This document shows positions 43,721 through 53,800 of a stretch of 64,000 nt of DNA, in pieces. The position numbers and the translations under genes are program-made. Source of the stretch: Erinaceus europaeus (taxonomy: Eukaryota; Chordata; Mammalia; Eulipotyphla; Erinaceidae). The stretch is taken from positions 93,670,817-93,734,816 of the forward strand of contig NC_080171.1 in NCBI RefSeq assembly GCF_950295315.1, read 5' to 3'. Positions within the stretch are counted from its first letter, which is position 1; every line of letters begins with the position of its first letter. The notes under the pieces are model-generated. The model was not told the origin of the DNA and did no database searches. It was given only the letters and a program-made list of their open reading frames with translations.

Positions 43721-44003
43721 AGGGAGTCAGGCTGTAGCACAGCTGGTTAAGCACAGGTGGTGCAAAGCTCAAGGACCTGTGTAAGGATACCAGTTGGAGC
43801 CCCTGGCTCCCCACCTGCAGGGGAGTCGCTTCACAAGCGGTGAAGCAGGTCTGCAGGTGTCTTATCTTTCTCTCCCCCTGTCTTCCCCATCTCTCTCCAT
43901 TTCTCTCTGTCCTATCTAACAGCAACAATAATAACTACAACAATAAGACAACAAGGGCAACAAAAGGGAATAAATAAATAAATGTTTTTAAAAAAAGAAA
44001 AAG
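43721..44003 (+). mobile_element. SINE-B, second of a tandem pair
   Basis: GGGAGTCAGGCTGTAGCACA head through GGGAATAAATAAATAAATG. AAATTCCTAGTGG follows at about 44005-44017. It was inserted in the A-rich tail of the first copy, or the two moved together. Confidence 0.95.
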
Positions 44004-44017
44004 AAATTCCTAGTGGC

Positions 44018-44395
44018 TTATTAAGGGCCAGATAAGTCTAGCCCCTTTTGTGTTCTTCAATAATGTTTAGGAATTTGAGCCTGTGAAATTGACTACCTGG
44101 TATTAAATTTTGTTACTTGATACTTGATTCATGGTTATATTCTGAACAAGTGGTCTGCCCAACTAGGTTTCCTCTTTTATGAACTGGTGATAAGAATTAC
44201 TTCATGAGGTTGTAGTAGGAAAGAGTATATGTTAATTTCTCAGGGTAGTGCCTGACTGGGACTCACTTTAAGCTTTGGTCACCATTGGTCACCATTATTA
44301 TTTCCCAGAACACCGTTTCATAGTTCTGGATTATTTGTCCCCCAATCCTTTTTTATTTCCAATTACCAGGCTGTTTTCATATTGTGTTTCTGCAG
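44018..44395. other. Last intron, 3' end with splice acceptor
   Basis: Single-copy sequence leading to the TTGTGTTTCTGCAG acceptor. A small tandem repeat TTGGTCACCA lies at about 44277-44300. Confidence 0.6.
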
Positions 44396-44473
44396 ATCAG
44401 CCAAATGGCCGAAGACATTGTTGAAGAGTTGGACAGGCATCTAGCAGTGAAGACCAAAGAACTCCTTGGATGA
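44396..44473 (+). CDS. MRRF: MRRF, last coding exon with stop codon
   Basis: The acceptor TTTCTGCAG ends at 44395. The exon enters in phase 0 and encodes 25 residues, ISQMAEDIVEELDRHLAVKT then KELLG, followed by TGA at 44471-44473. This is the third, C-terminal helix of RRF domain I, which packs against the helix from the previous exon; human MRRF also ends in KELLG. The three exons together give 109 C-terminal residues with no frameshift or premature stop, so the allele looks intact over this part. Transcription continues into the 3' UTR. Confidence 0.96.
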   Translation: MSQMAEDIVEELDRHLAVKTKELLG

Positions 44474-44825
44474 GTGCCTACCAGGGATTGGAAGTACTCC
44501 AGAACCCATTTTCTGGTTGATCCCATACGTGTCAAGTTAGCACCTCTCTACCCTGTCCACAGGAAAGGCTGTCATCATGCAGTTGTCAGTCCTTGTCAAG
44601 TCCAGCCTTCATGGGTCCAGGCATGGGTGAACCTCTCCTTACTTGAGGAATTTACCTTGACTACAATGCTGCCACATGAATGAGATCATTTTAGAAGCCT
44701 CTTTGTCCAAGACTTAGAACCTTCTCCCTGGGCTTGGGCTGATGATCATATATATACCTTTGTCAAGTGCTCATGACACCAAATAATAAAATCTAAATAA
44801 ATTGGAAAGAATAACAGACCACAAA
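44474..44825 (+). other. MRRF: MRRF 3' untranslated region
   Basis: The sequence after the TGA is non-repetitive and ends with two AATAAA hexamers at 44785-44790 and 44796-44801. Cleavage 10-30 nt downstream would put the transcript end near 44815-44830. An ORF at 44474-44683 lies in this UTR and is not a gene. The UTR end is inferred from the signals, not from transcript data. Confidence 0.8.
44785..44801 (+). terminator. MRRF: MRRF polyadenylation signals (two AATAAA)
   Basis: There are two canonical AATAAA hexamers 11 nt apart, about 310-330 nt after the stop codon. No other strong candidate lies between the stop codon and this point. Confidence 0.75.
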
Positions 44826-44899
44826 AGGGAGCATAGAGTTGGTTTGAATTAATCCACTCTACGTATATATAAAGCACCAAGCAGTATTTTTACCTTTGA

Positions 44900-45185
44900 A
44901 TCATCTTCACACAAGCTCCTTCTCTGCCTCAGTCATCCTTCTGCCACTTACCTGGTCTGTCTCAGTTGTCACATCTCAGTTTGAGTAGCACTTCCTCTGT
45001 AAAAGTCTTCCTCCTCCTAACATTCCTAATCTGGGATCCATTTTATTGACTCTCAATACTATCTGCTTTTTTACCTGAACCTTAATTGCTCTTACTGATA
45101 ATTACTTTGTATATTCAGTAACCTCAGGACTTGGCATAGTACCTGAAACATAGTAGGCATTTAAAGGTGTGCCCTTGGCATAGTA
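44900..45185 (+). mobile_element. L2-like fragment
   Basis: CTCTGTAAAAGTCTTCCTCC, TTTATTGACTCTCAATACTA and GACTTGGCATAGTACCTGAA are in the order expected of an L2 3' region. Confidence 0.7.
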
Positions 45186-45444
45186 GCTGTTCAACAATTG
45201 CTGGCTTATTCTTTATTTCGGTCTTAACACTTCATCCTGTCATCTTCTACTCTTGCCTTTGTCCTCAGACATTTGCTTGGTAATAAAACACCTTTACCCC
45301 AGGCCTTGCCTGCTATTGGCAGACAAGTGGCTCATTGTGGCTCATCTTTGGGTGCTGAGATTAAGCTGGCACTTACCTTTCTTTTGTTCATTTATTATTT
45401 ATCTGTTATAGGCTACCTAGAATATTTTTAATCTTCTTGGTAAA

Positions 45445-45690
45445 CTTGTGCAGTGTGTACTACCTCCATTTTGCAAGTAGGAAAACTCAGCCTGAGCAGT
45501 GTTTATTTATCTAAAGTAACAGAACTAGTAAGTAGTAGATACCATTATTCATGGTTTCATTTTACAGAGAAGAGTTCAGAAAGGTTATGTCTTTTCCCAG
45601 AGTTGCATGACTAGCAACTGGCAGATGGGAACCCAAATCAATTCCTGATCTAAAACATGTATTTTATCCATTGCATCCTGCTGCTTTCAT
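45445..45690 (-). mobile_element. MIR fragments
   Basis: Two MIR core complements, GCAAGTAGGAAAACTCAGCC and CAGAGAAGAGTTCAGAAAGG, the second with CATGACTAGCAACTGGCAGA. Confidence 0.65.
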
Positions 45691-46935
45691 GGACTTAGTG
45701 AGAACATCAGCTGTTTATTGGGTGCTATCACAAATACAAAATGGGTGAGGCATGGCCCTTGTCTTTTGAGGAATGCCTAGTGCAGTCAACTATGTTGCTA
45801 TTTATGTTTTGGGTGAACGATAGGAAGTTCTGCCAGGAATCTGCCTTTAGAATGGAGCCCACTTTGGCAGCCAGACCTGGCTGCTTTCCTTCAAAACAGC
45901 ATCCAGCTTCTCTGCTGTTGGTTTCCTCTTAGATACTGTTTCATGCTAGAGGTAGTAAGGGTTGCCTTTCTCCCCCTGCTTATACTGGTAGAACATACTG
46001 CACAACAGTATGGGCTGGGGGTGTTCAAGGTCAGAGTGAGGTCAAAGGTGAAAGATGCTAAAACCAACTGTCCCACTTAACCTGTCCTCAGTCAAGGCCC
46101 ATTTACCAATTCTGAGTAGTTATCACACAACTGAGAGTCAGCTGGGAGAACAGGGCTAGAAATAGCAATCAAGGAGTCTTTCTTAGAGTAAGCCACATGG
46201 CAAGGGCTTTGTAACAGTCTTTCATGAGTGGCCGAAATCCCCCACTCACTGCAAATGTGCTTCTCAAAGATGCAGGATTTTTTAATAAACAGAGGAAATG
46301 ATAAATTATGTTGTAACTCCACTCCAAAGGCATTTGGTTCTTAACAGCCAAATCCTCTGTAGTCTTTAAATAAACAAAAACTTATTTGGTGAACAGACCA
46401 TGGGGTGGGGGGAATGAAAGATTTTCTGTACTTGGGTTCCACATGTCAACAATTTCTCTCCTGTGTGTATGTTGGCCAAAGCCGTATATCATGATAAATG
46501 AATAAAGGAAAACCTCGAGCCCAGGGCAGTCAGACAATTCAGCAAATGGCTTTCAGCTGATTGCTCTATTTCAGTTGACATTCATCAAAGAGTTTTTCTG
46601 TTACTCTAAGTGTCAGAAATGTGGTGGTGGCAGGGATGAGAATGAGACTACCTGTTTGGTTCTGCTGAATAATGAGTAATATTGGAGTAAATCTGTATTC
46701 CCCTCCTTTAATCTCTCTCTTTCAAAAAAGAAAAGCTGGGTATGGAAATCTTCATATTTGCCAGAAGAATGAACCACCCCCTCTACTCAGTTTAGTGGCT
46801 TTCAAAGTTCCATGAAATACAGGCCAAAGAATGTGAAAGCTCTTTTTATTGTTATTTGTTTATTTTTCTCTTCTTTTAGCCTCTGTGTGTGTGTTAAAAA
46901 TTACAAAAGAAATTAGAATATAAAGTTAAGACTGA
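45691..46935. other. Intergenic single-copy block downstream of MRRF
   Basis: Largely free of recognisable repeats, unlike its surroundings. It contains clustered nuclear-receptor-like half sites at 46025-46051. ORFs at 46092-46351 have no recognisable domain. Confidence 0.5.
46025..46051 (+). promoter_or_regulatory. Candidate nuclear-receptor motif cluster (ERR-type site plus DR1)
   Basis: TCAAGGTCA at 46025-46033 is a perfect extended half site of the type bound by ERR and NR5A receptors. Five bases later AGGTCAAAGGTGA at 46039-46051 is a direct repeat spaced by one, the layout bound by RXR heterodimers and HNF4. It is about 1.2 kb past the MRRF polyadenylation site. Only the motif match is seen; function is inferred. 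Confidence 0.3.
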
Positions 46936-47145
46936 GGGGCCCGGGTGGTGGCACATCTGATTGAGTGTACATGTTACATACAATATGCAAAGTCCCAGGT
47001 TCAAGCCCCAGTCCCCACCTCATGAGTGGTGAAGCAGGACTGCAGGTGTTGCTCACTCTCTCTCTCCCCCCCACTCCATCTCCCTATTTCTCTCAATCTC
47101 TGGCTGTCTCTATTCCAATAAATAAATAAACATAACAAAAATTTT
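46936..47145 (+). mobile_element. SINE-A, partly deleted
   Basis: GGCCCGGGTGGTGGCACATC head, GGTTCAAGCCCCAGTCC box; the CTGCAGGGGGAAAGCTT block is missing. TSD AAAGTTAAGA on both sides. Confidence 0.92.
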
Positions 47146-47286
47146 TTAAAGAAAATATTTTAAAAGTTAAGATGGAAATATTACATATTTGCATTTTTAA
47201 TTCCTCTTCAATAACTTTAACCTATACATACCAATAACATACATATGCACACTACTCATTTCTGGAGATTGCTTTTAAAAAAATAA

Positions 47287-47538
47287 GGGGAGTTGAGCAG
47301 TGGGTTAAGTGCACGTGGTGTGAAGCTCAAGGACCGGTGTAAGGATCCCGGTTTGAGGCCCTAACTCCCCACCTGCAGGGGAGTTGCTTCACCCTGTGTC
47401 TCTCTTTCTCCCCCTCTGTGTCTTCCCCTCTTCTTTCCATTTCTCTCTGTCCTATCGAACAATGACGACAACAAAATAACTACAACAACAATAAAAAGCA
47501 ACAAGGGCAACAAAAGGGAAAATAAACAAAAAAATAAT
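47287..47538 (+). mobile_element. SINE-B, with deletions
   Basis: GGGGAGTTGAGCAGTGGGTT head (the GGTAGCGCA part is missing) and a deletion after GAGTTGCTTCACC. The tail is typical. Confidence 0.92.
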
Positions 47539-47699
47539 TTATGGTTTTAAAAAATAATTTATGATCAATGACATATAACCATTTATCCACGTGTAAGCAT
47601 GTAAATACAATTCTTCCTTGTTCATAGTGAGGTGGTAATTCCATAAAGTGGATATACTATAATTTATTTCACATTTACCAACTTAAGGATTTTTTTTGG

Positions 47700-47962
47700 G
47701 GGGGGGGTCGGGCGGTAGCACAGCGGGTTAAGCACACATGGCGCAAATCACAAGGACCGGCGTAAGGATCCCAGTTCAAGCCCTCGGCTCCCCACTTACA
47801 GGGGAGTTGCTTCACAGGCGGTGAAGCAGGTCTGCAGGTGTCTCTCTGTCTTACCCTCCTCTATTTCTCTCTGTCCTATCCAACAACGATGATGACATCA
47901 CAACAATAATAACTACAGCAACAATAAAAACAAGGGCAACAAAATAAATATTTAAAAAAAAA
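47700..47962 (+). mobile_element. SINE-B, first of a tail-to-tail pair
   Basis: GGTCGGGCGGTAGCACAGCG head after a poly(G) run, complete body, ending AACAAAATAAATATTTAAAA. Confidence 0.94.
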
Positions 47963-48264
47963 TTTTTTCACCTCCAGGGTTATTGCTGGGGCTCAGTGCC
48001 TGCACCATGAATGCACTGCTCCTGGAGGCTATTTTTATTTTATTGTTATTATTATTGCTGTCGTTGTTGTTGGATAGAACAGAGAAATTAAGAGAGAATG
48101 GAAAGACAGAGAGAGGGAGAGAAAGATAGACACCTGCAGACCTGCTTCACCGCCTGTGAAGTGACTCCCCTGCAGGTGGGGAGCCAGGGACTCAGTCAGG
48201 ATCCTTATGCCAGTCCTTGTGCTTTGCACCATGTGTGCTTAACCGCTGTGCTGCCGCCCAACTC
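47963..48264 (-). mobile_element. SINE-B with 3' module, second of a tail-to-tail pair
   Basis: Module complement CACCTCCAGGGTTATTGCTG, body, head complement GCTGCCGCCCAACTCG. Together with the preceding + copy it forms an inverted repeat with arms of about 250 bp. Confidence 0.94.
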
Positions 48265-48394
48265 GATTTTTTTTTTTTGAGACAGAGTCTCTTGAAGTTT
48301 ATCTGTTTGATAACTTATTTTCCTTAACTTCAGACTAGTATTATTGTATGCCTATTGTGGACCAAGTACCTGCTGTATACTTTACATGCATTGC

Positions 48395-48560
48395 TACATT
48401 TAAACTTCCAAATCCCTAGTTGAGGTAGGTATTATTACTATCTCTGTTTACAAATGTGAATACTGAAGTTCTAAAAAGGTATTTGATTTGTCCACAATCA
48501 CACAGCTAGTAAGGGCCAGAGTGAGTGGAGTTTGAAACTCAGGTCTGACTTGGAAGTCTT
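48395..48560 (-). mobile_element. MIR fragment
   Basis: GAGGTAGGTATTATTACTAT and CCACAATCACACAGCTAGTA are MIR landmarks. Confidence 0.75.
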
Positions 48561-48856
48561 CATTGAGCACTTTCTCAAAGTAGACTTAGCACTGTTCACA
48601 GTAGCAGGCACATTGTAAACAATGAAGGAATGAGCTCTTATGGAGACAGTCAAGATTATTATGTATTCTTCACATGTTTGGCAGACTTCTCTAGAATGTG
48701 TCAGAGAACTAAGGAGTAAGCAGAAAGGCCACCCAGCAGTTAGTAGTGATAATAATAAATGACATAAGTGTTGACAGCATCAATAACTAATATTGACTAA
48801 GTGTCTTTTAGTTTTCAAAGTGTTTGTGCATCCCTTTAGAATCACTGAGCAAAGCT
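48561..48856. other. Intergenic single-copy sequence
   Basis: No repeat or gene recognised. Confidence 0.45.
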
Positions 48857-48870
48857 TTGCCATTTCTTTC

Positions 48871-49219
48871 TTTCTTTTTTTTTTTTTTGCCTCCAGGGTT
48901 ATTGCTGGGGCTCAGTGCCTGAACCATGAATCCACTGCTCCTGGAGGCCATTTTTCCCCCTTTTGTTGCCCTTGTTGTTATAGCCTTGTTGTGGTCATTA
49001 TTTTTATTGTTGATATCATTCGTTGTTGGAAAGGACAGAAATGGAGAGAGGAAGGGAAGACAGAGATGGGGAGAGAAAGACAGACACTTGCACACCTGCT
49101 TCACCGCCTGTGAAGCGACTTCCCTGCAGGTGGGGTGCCGGGTGATCGAACTGGGATCCTTAGGCCAGTCCCTGTGCTTTGCGCCACGTGTGCTTAACCA
49201 GCTGCACTACCACCTGACC
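48871..49219 (-). mobile_element. SINE-B with 3' module
   Basis: Poly(T), TTTGCCTCCAGGGTTATTGC, body, head complement CACTACCACCTGACCCC. TSD TGCCATTTCTTT at about 48858 and 49222. Confidence 0.95.
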
Positions 49220-49257
49220 CCCTGCCATTTCTTTTGCCTTTACAAATGGTCCATGTT

Positions 49258-49400
49258 CAGAGTCCACAAGATATCTCACTTGGAAAGCGTGCTGCTCTGC
49301 CATGTCACAACCTGGGTTTGATCTTGGTCTCCAATGCATCAAGGGAAGCTTTGGTGCTCTTTCATTTTCTCTGCCTTTTTTGGTCTCTGTTTAAAAGGAA
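49258..49400 (+). mobile_element. SINE-E
   Basis: GTCCACAAGATATCTCACTT head, CTGGGTTTGATCTTGGTCTC box and GGAAGCTTTGGTGCTCTTTC core, matching the copy at 17062. Confidence 0.75.
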
Positions 49401-49860
49401 TAAATGATTGAATGCTCCATTTTCATAACGTGTGTGGGAAGTATTTTGTATTTTGGGGATACCAATTTTGGTATGTGCATAGGAAACAATTTATATATTA
49501 TGCTTATGTCTTTGTATTCTTGTTTTTTTGTCCTTTGGTGATCTTTGAACTGAAAGTAGTATGCTTGGATCTTCTGTTATTAGCATTTCTATTTTGTTTT
49601 TGCATTTCCTATGATTTTTGCATTATGATAGTGCTCTCATGTTTTGGTGACTCATATCTTCATTTCACTCAGTGCTTATCTGAATTATATCTTATATATC
49701 AAGATCACAGCCCTTGCTTTCTTTGGGTTCAGATTTCTTTGCTATTTCTTTCCTGTTCTTTATTTTTAGTCTTTAAATCACTGTGTTTTAGACTTGTTTC
49801 TTTTTTAGAGTTGGGTTTTGTTCTGAGAACCATTCTGGAACTCCTCTTAAAAATTTTCTT
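49401..49860. other. Intergenic T-rich single-copy stretch
   Basis: The 150-codon ORF 49412-49864 is T-rich (Phe/Leu-rich by composition), without a recognisable domain; I read it as chance. Confidence 0.5.
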
Positions 49861-49861
49861 T

Positions 49862-50310
49862 TAAAAACATTTTGTTTATCACTGTGGTAAACAATATAAC
49901 AAAATTTACCATCTTAACTATTAAGTAGTGTTAAGCACATTCACACTGCTGTGCATATTTTACTTATTTATTTTTTAAACCAGAGCACTGCTCAGCTCTG
50001 ATTCTGGTGGGTCTGGGACCTCACAGCCTCAGGCAAGAAAGCCTTTTTGCATAACCATTATGCTATCTCTGTAGAACTTAATCTCTGTATCCATTAGACA
50101 ACTTAGTAGTCATTGGAGCCCCCGCTCAGCACCCCCTGTAAGCATAATTCTATTTTCCATTCATAGAGTCTTGACTACCTCATGCAAGTAGAATCATCTA
50201 GTATTTACTTTTTTGTTGTTGGCTTGTTTCACTTAGAGTAATATCTTCAGAGTTCATCCTTGTTTTATAATATGTCAAGATTTCCTTTTATGGTTGAATA
50301 ATGTACCACT
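49862..50310 (-). mobile_element. Old L1 3' end, antisense, with nested SINE-D
   Basis: AACAAAATTTACCATCTTAA, then after the SINE-D CTTGACTACCTCATGCAAGT and GGTTGAATAATGTACCACTG, all L1 3' UTR complement in the right order. Confidence 0.85.
49972..50074 (-). mobile_element. SINE-D nested in L1
   Basis: ACCAGAGCACTGCTCAGCTC, then TTTGCATAACCATTATGCTA. The middle is shortened. Confidence 0.9.
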
Positions 50311-50474
50311 GTATGTATATATGAAACTCCTTTTAATACATGACTTAAATTCAGACTTATTAATAATATTCCTTGATAGAATTCATCTCTTGATACAGAG
50401 GTTTTTTTCTTAATAGAACTGAGGTGTCTCACATGTGCTATTTCACATGCTTTTTCATTCAAGTAGAGGGGCAC

Positions 50475-50602
50475 AGACAGAAAGGAGACACCGGAGCTTC
50501 CTCTTGTGCCAGGGCACCTCAGGCATGGTGCTGGGATATCATCTGGGTTACACACTTGACTAGGCATGCACCCTACCTATGGGGTTATCTTCCTGGCCCC
50601 CT
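50475..50602 (-). mobile_element. SINE-G-like copy
   Basis: GACAGAAAGGAGACACCGGA, CATGGTGCTGGGATATCATC and GGTTATCTTCCTGGCCCC; related to the copy at 818. Confidence 0.5.
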
Positions 50603-50690
50603 ACTTGCAGTATTAACTTTAGGTGATTTGGGTCTAAACTCTTATCCAGTTAGTAACTAGAAAAATTGGATTGAGGAGGAATCCCCTGCA

Positions 50691-50715
50691 AAAAAAAAAA
50701 AAAAAAAAAAAAAAG
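50691..50715. repeat. Poly(A) run
   Basis: About 25 A. No element is visible before it and I found no clean TSD. Confidence 0.95.
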
Positions 50716-50845
50716 GAAATTTCTTGCCTTTGCAGGAAGGAGGTATTTGTCGACTAAGCATCTAAGTGATAATCTCTCATAGTCCTTCATTTTACTGTTG
50801 ATTTCAGTCCATCTTATGCTGCTTGGTTCAGTTAACTTGAAATAA

Positions 50846-51470
50846 AGCTTTTGTCATGTCAGTTTTCTGCTTCAAAATCTCCACTGACTCCTCATATCTG
50901 CTGTTTTTGTTTGGCTTTTTTTTATAGTAACAGAAATTGAGGGGAGAAGGGAGATAGAGATTCCTACAGCACTATATCACCACAAATGAAATAGCCCCCC
51001 TGCAGGTAGGGATCAGGGGCTCGAACTGGTATCCTTGTACATGGTAATGTGTACACTCTTCTGAGTGTGCCACTGCCAGGTCCCCTTCTGCTGAATCATA
51101 TACAGATTCTTCACCCTGGTTTCAGTAACTTCTGCAGTCTGGCACTGATGTTGTACTATATCTCTTAAAATTATGCTAATGCATCTGGTACATAAGCAAA
51201 CTGGAATTGTTAGCTTTTCTGAGTATCTGTGCTGCTGTCCTTTCTAGGCTATTCTCTTTGCCTGTTAAAGTGTTTCTGTAATTGCCTGCCCCATCTCACA
51301 AAACAATTTGTCTAGGCTTCAGAGCATTTCTTGGTCCCATGACTTTCCTTGTTGCTACTTCTGTTCCCTGGGTCTGCCTGTCCTTATTGCTTCTCCAGTT
51401 GAGTTTGCTCCAGAAACTTCAAGCTAGATTTGCTATGCCTGGAACATGTCTCCTGTAAACCTGCCCTTCC
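50846..51470 (+). mobile_element. L2-like region split by SINE-A
   Basis: CTTCAAAATCTCCACTGACT before the SINE and TCTGCAGTCTGGCACTGATG, AGGCTATTCTCTTTGCCTGT after it are in L2 order. Confidence 0.65.
50912..51086 (-). mobile_element. SINE-A nested in L2
   Basis: AGAAATTGAGGGGAGAAGGG tail complement, CCCCCCTGCAGGTAGGGATC body, head complement GAGTGTGCCACTGCCAGG. Confidence 0.92.
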
Positions 51471-51689
51471 TCCTGTAGCCCCTTTTAGGGGATGACATCA
51501 TCATCCACACATATAGCATCCCACGATATTGGGAGGCAACTCTTTCTCCCTTGTTCCTCTCATCTAAGAAGTCACTGGATTCTCTCAGTTTTACTTCCCT
51601 TTTTGGAAACACTGAAGAGTGGTACTGACCAAGGAAGCCCCTGGGTCTCTGCAAGGAAAAACACCACTAACACTCATTACCACTCATAC
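51471..51689. other. Intergenic single-copy sequence
   Basis: No repeat or gene recognised. Confidence 0.45.
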
Positions 51690-51792
51690 CACTGCTGGTG
51701 GTACACCCTGTTGAGGGCATGTGTTAGCATTCACAAGGAACCAGGTTCAAGCCCCTACTCTGCACCTGCAAGGGGAAACTTCACTATTGGTT
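51690..51792 (+). mobile_element. SINE-A, 5' half
   Basis: CTGCTGGTGGTACACCCTGT head, GGTTCAAGCCCCTACTC box, CACCTGCAAGGGGAAAC; the pyrimidine-rich 3' half is missing. Confidence 0.85.
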
Positions 51793-52045
51793 CCTGGGCT
51801 TGAAGTACGTAAGTAGACTTGGAGTCCTGAGGAGGCAAGAGAAAGGGTCTCTTTACTGGTCCCATGCCACCCATTTGCCTGTGAGCCGCTAAAGCAGGAT
51901 AGCAGGTACAGAGTTCCTCAGCATAGTGACTCCTCTGTAGACTCCTGTGTAGCTAATGTGGGGCTCACAGCTGGCCCCTGGGGCAGGCATGCATGCCTTC
52001 TGTCCTCCCTTCAGATTCAGCCCAAATTGTCCCCTCTGGTTATAA
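51793..52045. other. Intergenic single-copy sequence
   Basis: No repeat or gene recognised. Confidence 0.45.
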
Positions 52046-52057
52046 AAATAGTGAGGG

Positions 52058-52328
52058 GGAGTCGAGTGGTAGCACAGCAGGTTAAGTGCACTTGGCGAGA
52101 AGCGTGAAGACTAGCTTAAGGATCCCAGTTGGAGCCCCTGGCTCCCCACCTGCATGGGGAGTCGCTTCACAGGCGGTGAAGTAGGTCTGCAGGTGTCTAT
52201 CTTTCTCTCCCCCTCTCTGTCTTCCCCTCTTCTCTCCATTTCTCGCTGTTCTATCCAACAACAATAATAACTACAATAATCAAACAACAAGGGCAACAAA
52301 AGCGAATAAATAAATATTAAAAATAAAT
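52058..52328 (+). mobile_element. SINE-B
   Basis: GGGAGTCGAGTGGTAGCACA head, full body. TSD AAAAATAGTGAGG at about 52046-52057 and 52331-52343. Confidence 0.95.
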
Positions 52329-52384
52329 AAAAATAGTGAGGGACATTTCCTGATCTTTGCTGTGTATTACGCAACTCTAGAAGC

Positions 52385-52500
52385 TAGTTAACTGTTTTGT
52401 TCATTTTACAAATGAGAAAACTTAAGCAGACATTAAGTTACTTGTTCAAAGATGCGCAAGACTGGGAAGAAGACAGAATCCAGGGAGTTTGGTGTTTGCC
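52385..52500 (-). mobile_element. MIR fragment
   Basis: TTTTACAAATGAGAAAACTT and TTAAGTTACTTGTTCAAAG follow the MIR core complement. Confidence 0.65.
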
Positions 52501-52599
52501 CCCTAGCTAAGCAGCTAGAGAGATTGGAAAAGGCCTCAGGAGCCTGCCAATTTTGTCCTTTCTGTCCTCTATAAAGGTCATCCTAGTTGGCCAGAGGTC

Positions 52600-52684
52600 T
52601 GTTGGGTTGTTGGAAAATTCATAACATATTTCTATATATTTTTCTATGCAAAAATAGATCATGGTTTCTAGTCGGCCAACAGGC
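52600..52684. mobile_element. Mariner-like MITE, copy 4 (diverged)
   Basis: Left end TGTTGGGTTGTTGGAAAATT, centre TTTTTCTATGCAAAAATAGA, right end CATGGTTTCTAGTCGGCCAA. It is the most diverged copy and a little longer. Confidence 0.75.
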
Positions 52685-52808
52685 CAGCACTGATCCTCAA
52701 TAAAACCTTCACCCCTCAAAGTGTAACATATGTTTTCATAAAATTCAATTTGTTTAAAAGAACTAAATGCTCCATGTATATAAATAAACTTTCTCTTATA
52801 AAATGATT

Positions 52809-52829
52809 CAAAAAAAAAAAAAAAAAAAC
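52809..52829. repeat. Poly(A) run
   Basis: About 20 A after TGATTC; no element is visible in front of it. Confidence 0.9.
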
Positions 52830-53094
52830 CTTGAGGAAAATACAAAGTTGGCCACTTTCAACTTTGCAGATGCATAAACCCAAAGTCAGGGAGCTCTGGG
52901 ACTCACGCCCACACCTAGCACTGCCATCCCTGAGGCTGTCATCCAGAGGAAGCTGAAGCTGTAACCAGGGAGAAGCAAACGGAGGAAGGTGGTTTGACCT
53001 GTGTAGGTGTCAGGGAAGGACCCAGTGGGTGAGCAAGCGGTGGTGGAGGAGCTGGGGTTGGAAACAGGACAATAGTCAATCAGGAGGGTTCAGA

Positions 53095-53800
53095 GATCCA
53101 CAAGGGAGGAGGGAAGGGTAGAAAGAGGTGAGTCAGAGAGGAGAAAGGGAGCCAGAGACCCAGGGTGAGAGGGAGAGAAAGGGGCAGGATCAGAGAGGAG
53201 AAGGAATCCTGCATGCATGTGTACATGTGCACACACACATAAAAGCACAGAGATCAGCAGATAAAGACAAAAAACAGTCCCGGAGACAGAAACAGATTGT
53301 GACAACGAGACAGTTACCAGAAAGAAATTCAGACAGAATCCTTGAAAAGCTGAGATAGATCCCCTGATCCCTGTTCCACTAGGGAAAGAGAGAGACAGGC
53401 TGGGAGTATGGATCCACCTGTCAACACCCATGTTCAGCAGAGAAGCAATTACAGAAGCCAGACCTTCCACCTTCTGCACCCCATAATGATCCTGTGTCCA
53501 TGCTCCCAGAGGGATAAAGAATAGGGAAGCTATCAAGGGAGGGGATTGGATATGGAGCTCTGGGGGGTGGGCATTGTGTGGAAATGTACCCCTCTTATTC
53601 TGTAGTCCTGTCAATATTTCCATTTTGTAAATGAAAATTAAAAAAAAAAGATTCAGAGACACTGATGGAGGTAGAGAAATACAGAGACAAACTGACAGAA
53701 ATTTAGGAGAAAAACATACACAAAGTTAATTAAAAAAAGATGTAAGGGATTTAAAATGGAAATAGACACATAAAGAATGAATGGAGCAGATAGAGATACA
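53095..53800 (+). repeat. Purine-rich region interrupted by LINE-F
   Basis: GAGAGGAGAAAGGGAGCCAG and AGACAGAAACAGATTGTGAC before the LINE-F copy, and GAGACACTGATGGAGGTAGA and ACAGAGACAAACTGACAG after it, are all purine-biased and resemble each other loosely. The ORF 53090-53662 on the other strand follows from this bias. Confidence 0.6.
53355..53650 (+). mobile_element. LINE-F, 5'-truncated copy
   Basis: Begins near CCTGATCCCTGTTCCACTAG, contains CTGGGAGTATGGATCCACC and GGGCATTGTGTGGAAATGTA, and ends ATGAAAATTAAAAAAAAAAG. About 290 bp, like the copy at 16341. Confidence 0.9.

Larger units (their letters stand above)
33403..44395 (+). other. MRRF: MRRF last intron, 11 kb
   Basis: It is bounded by GTAAGA at 33403 (or the duplicated donor at 33574) and TTTCTGCAG ending at 44395. 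It carries about 20 SINEs, one MITE, one LINE-F copy and single-copy stretches. Confidence 0.93.

Noticed and set aside
49412..49864. Hydrophobic ORF of 150 codons, looking like a membrane protein
   Set aside because: T-rich DNA gives Phe/Leu/Cys codons automatically. There is no recognisable family, start context or neighbouring exon.
53090..53662. Antisense ORF of 190 codons
   Set aside because: It spans a LINE-F copy and purine-rich flanks; no domain and a composition artefact.
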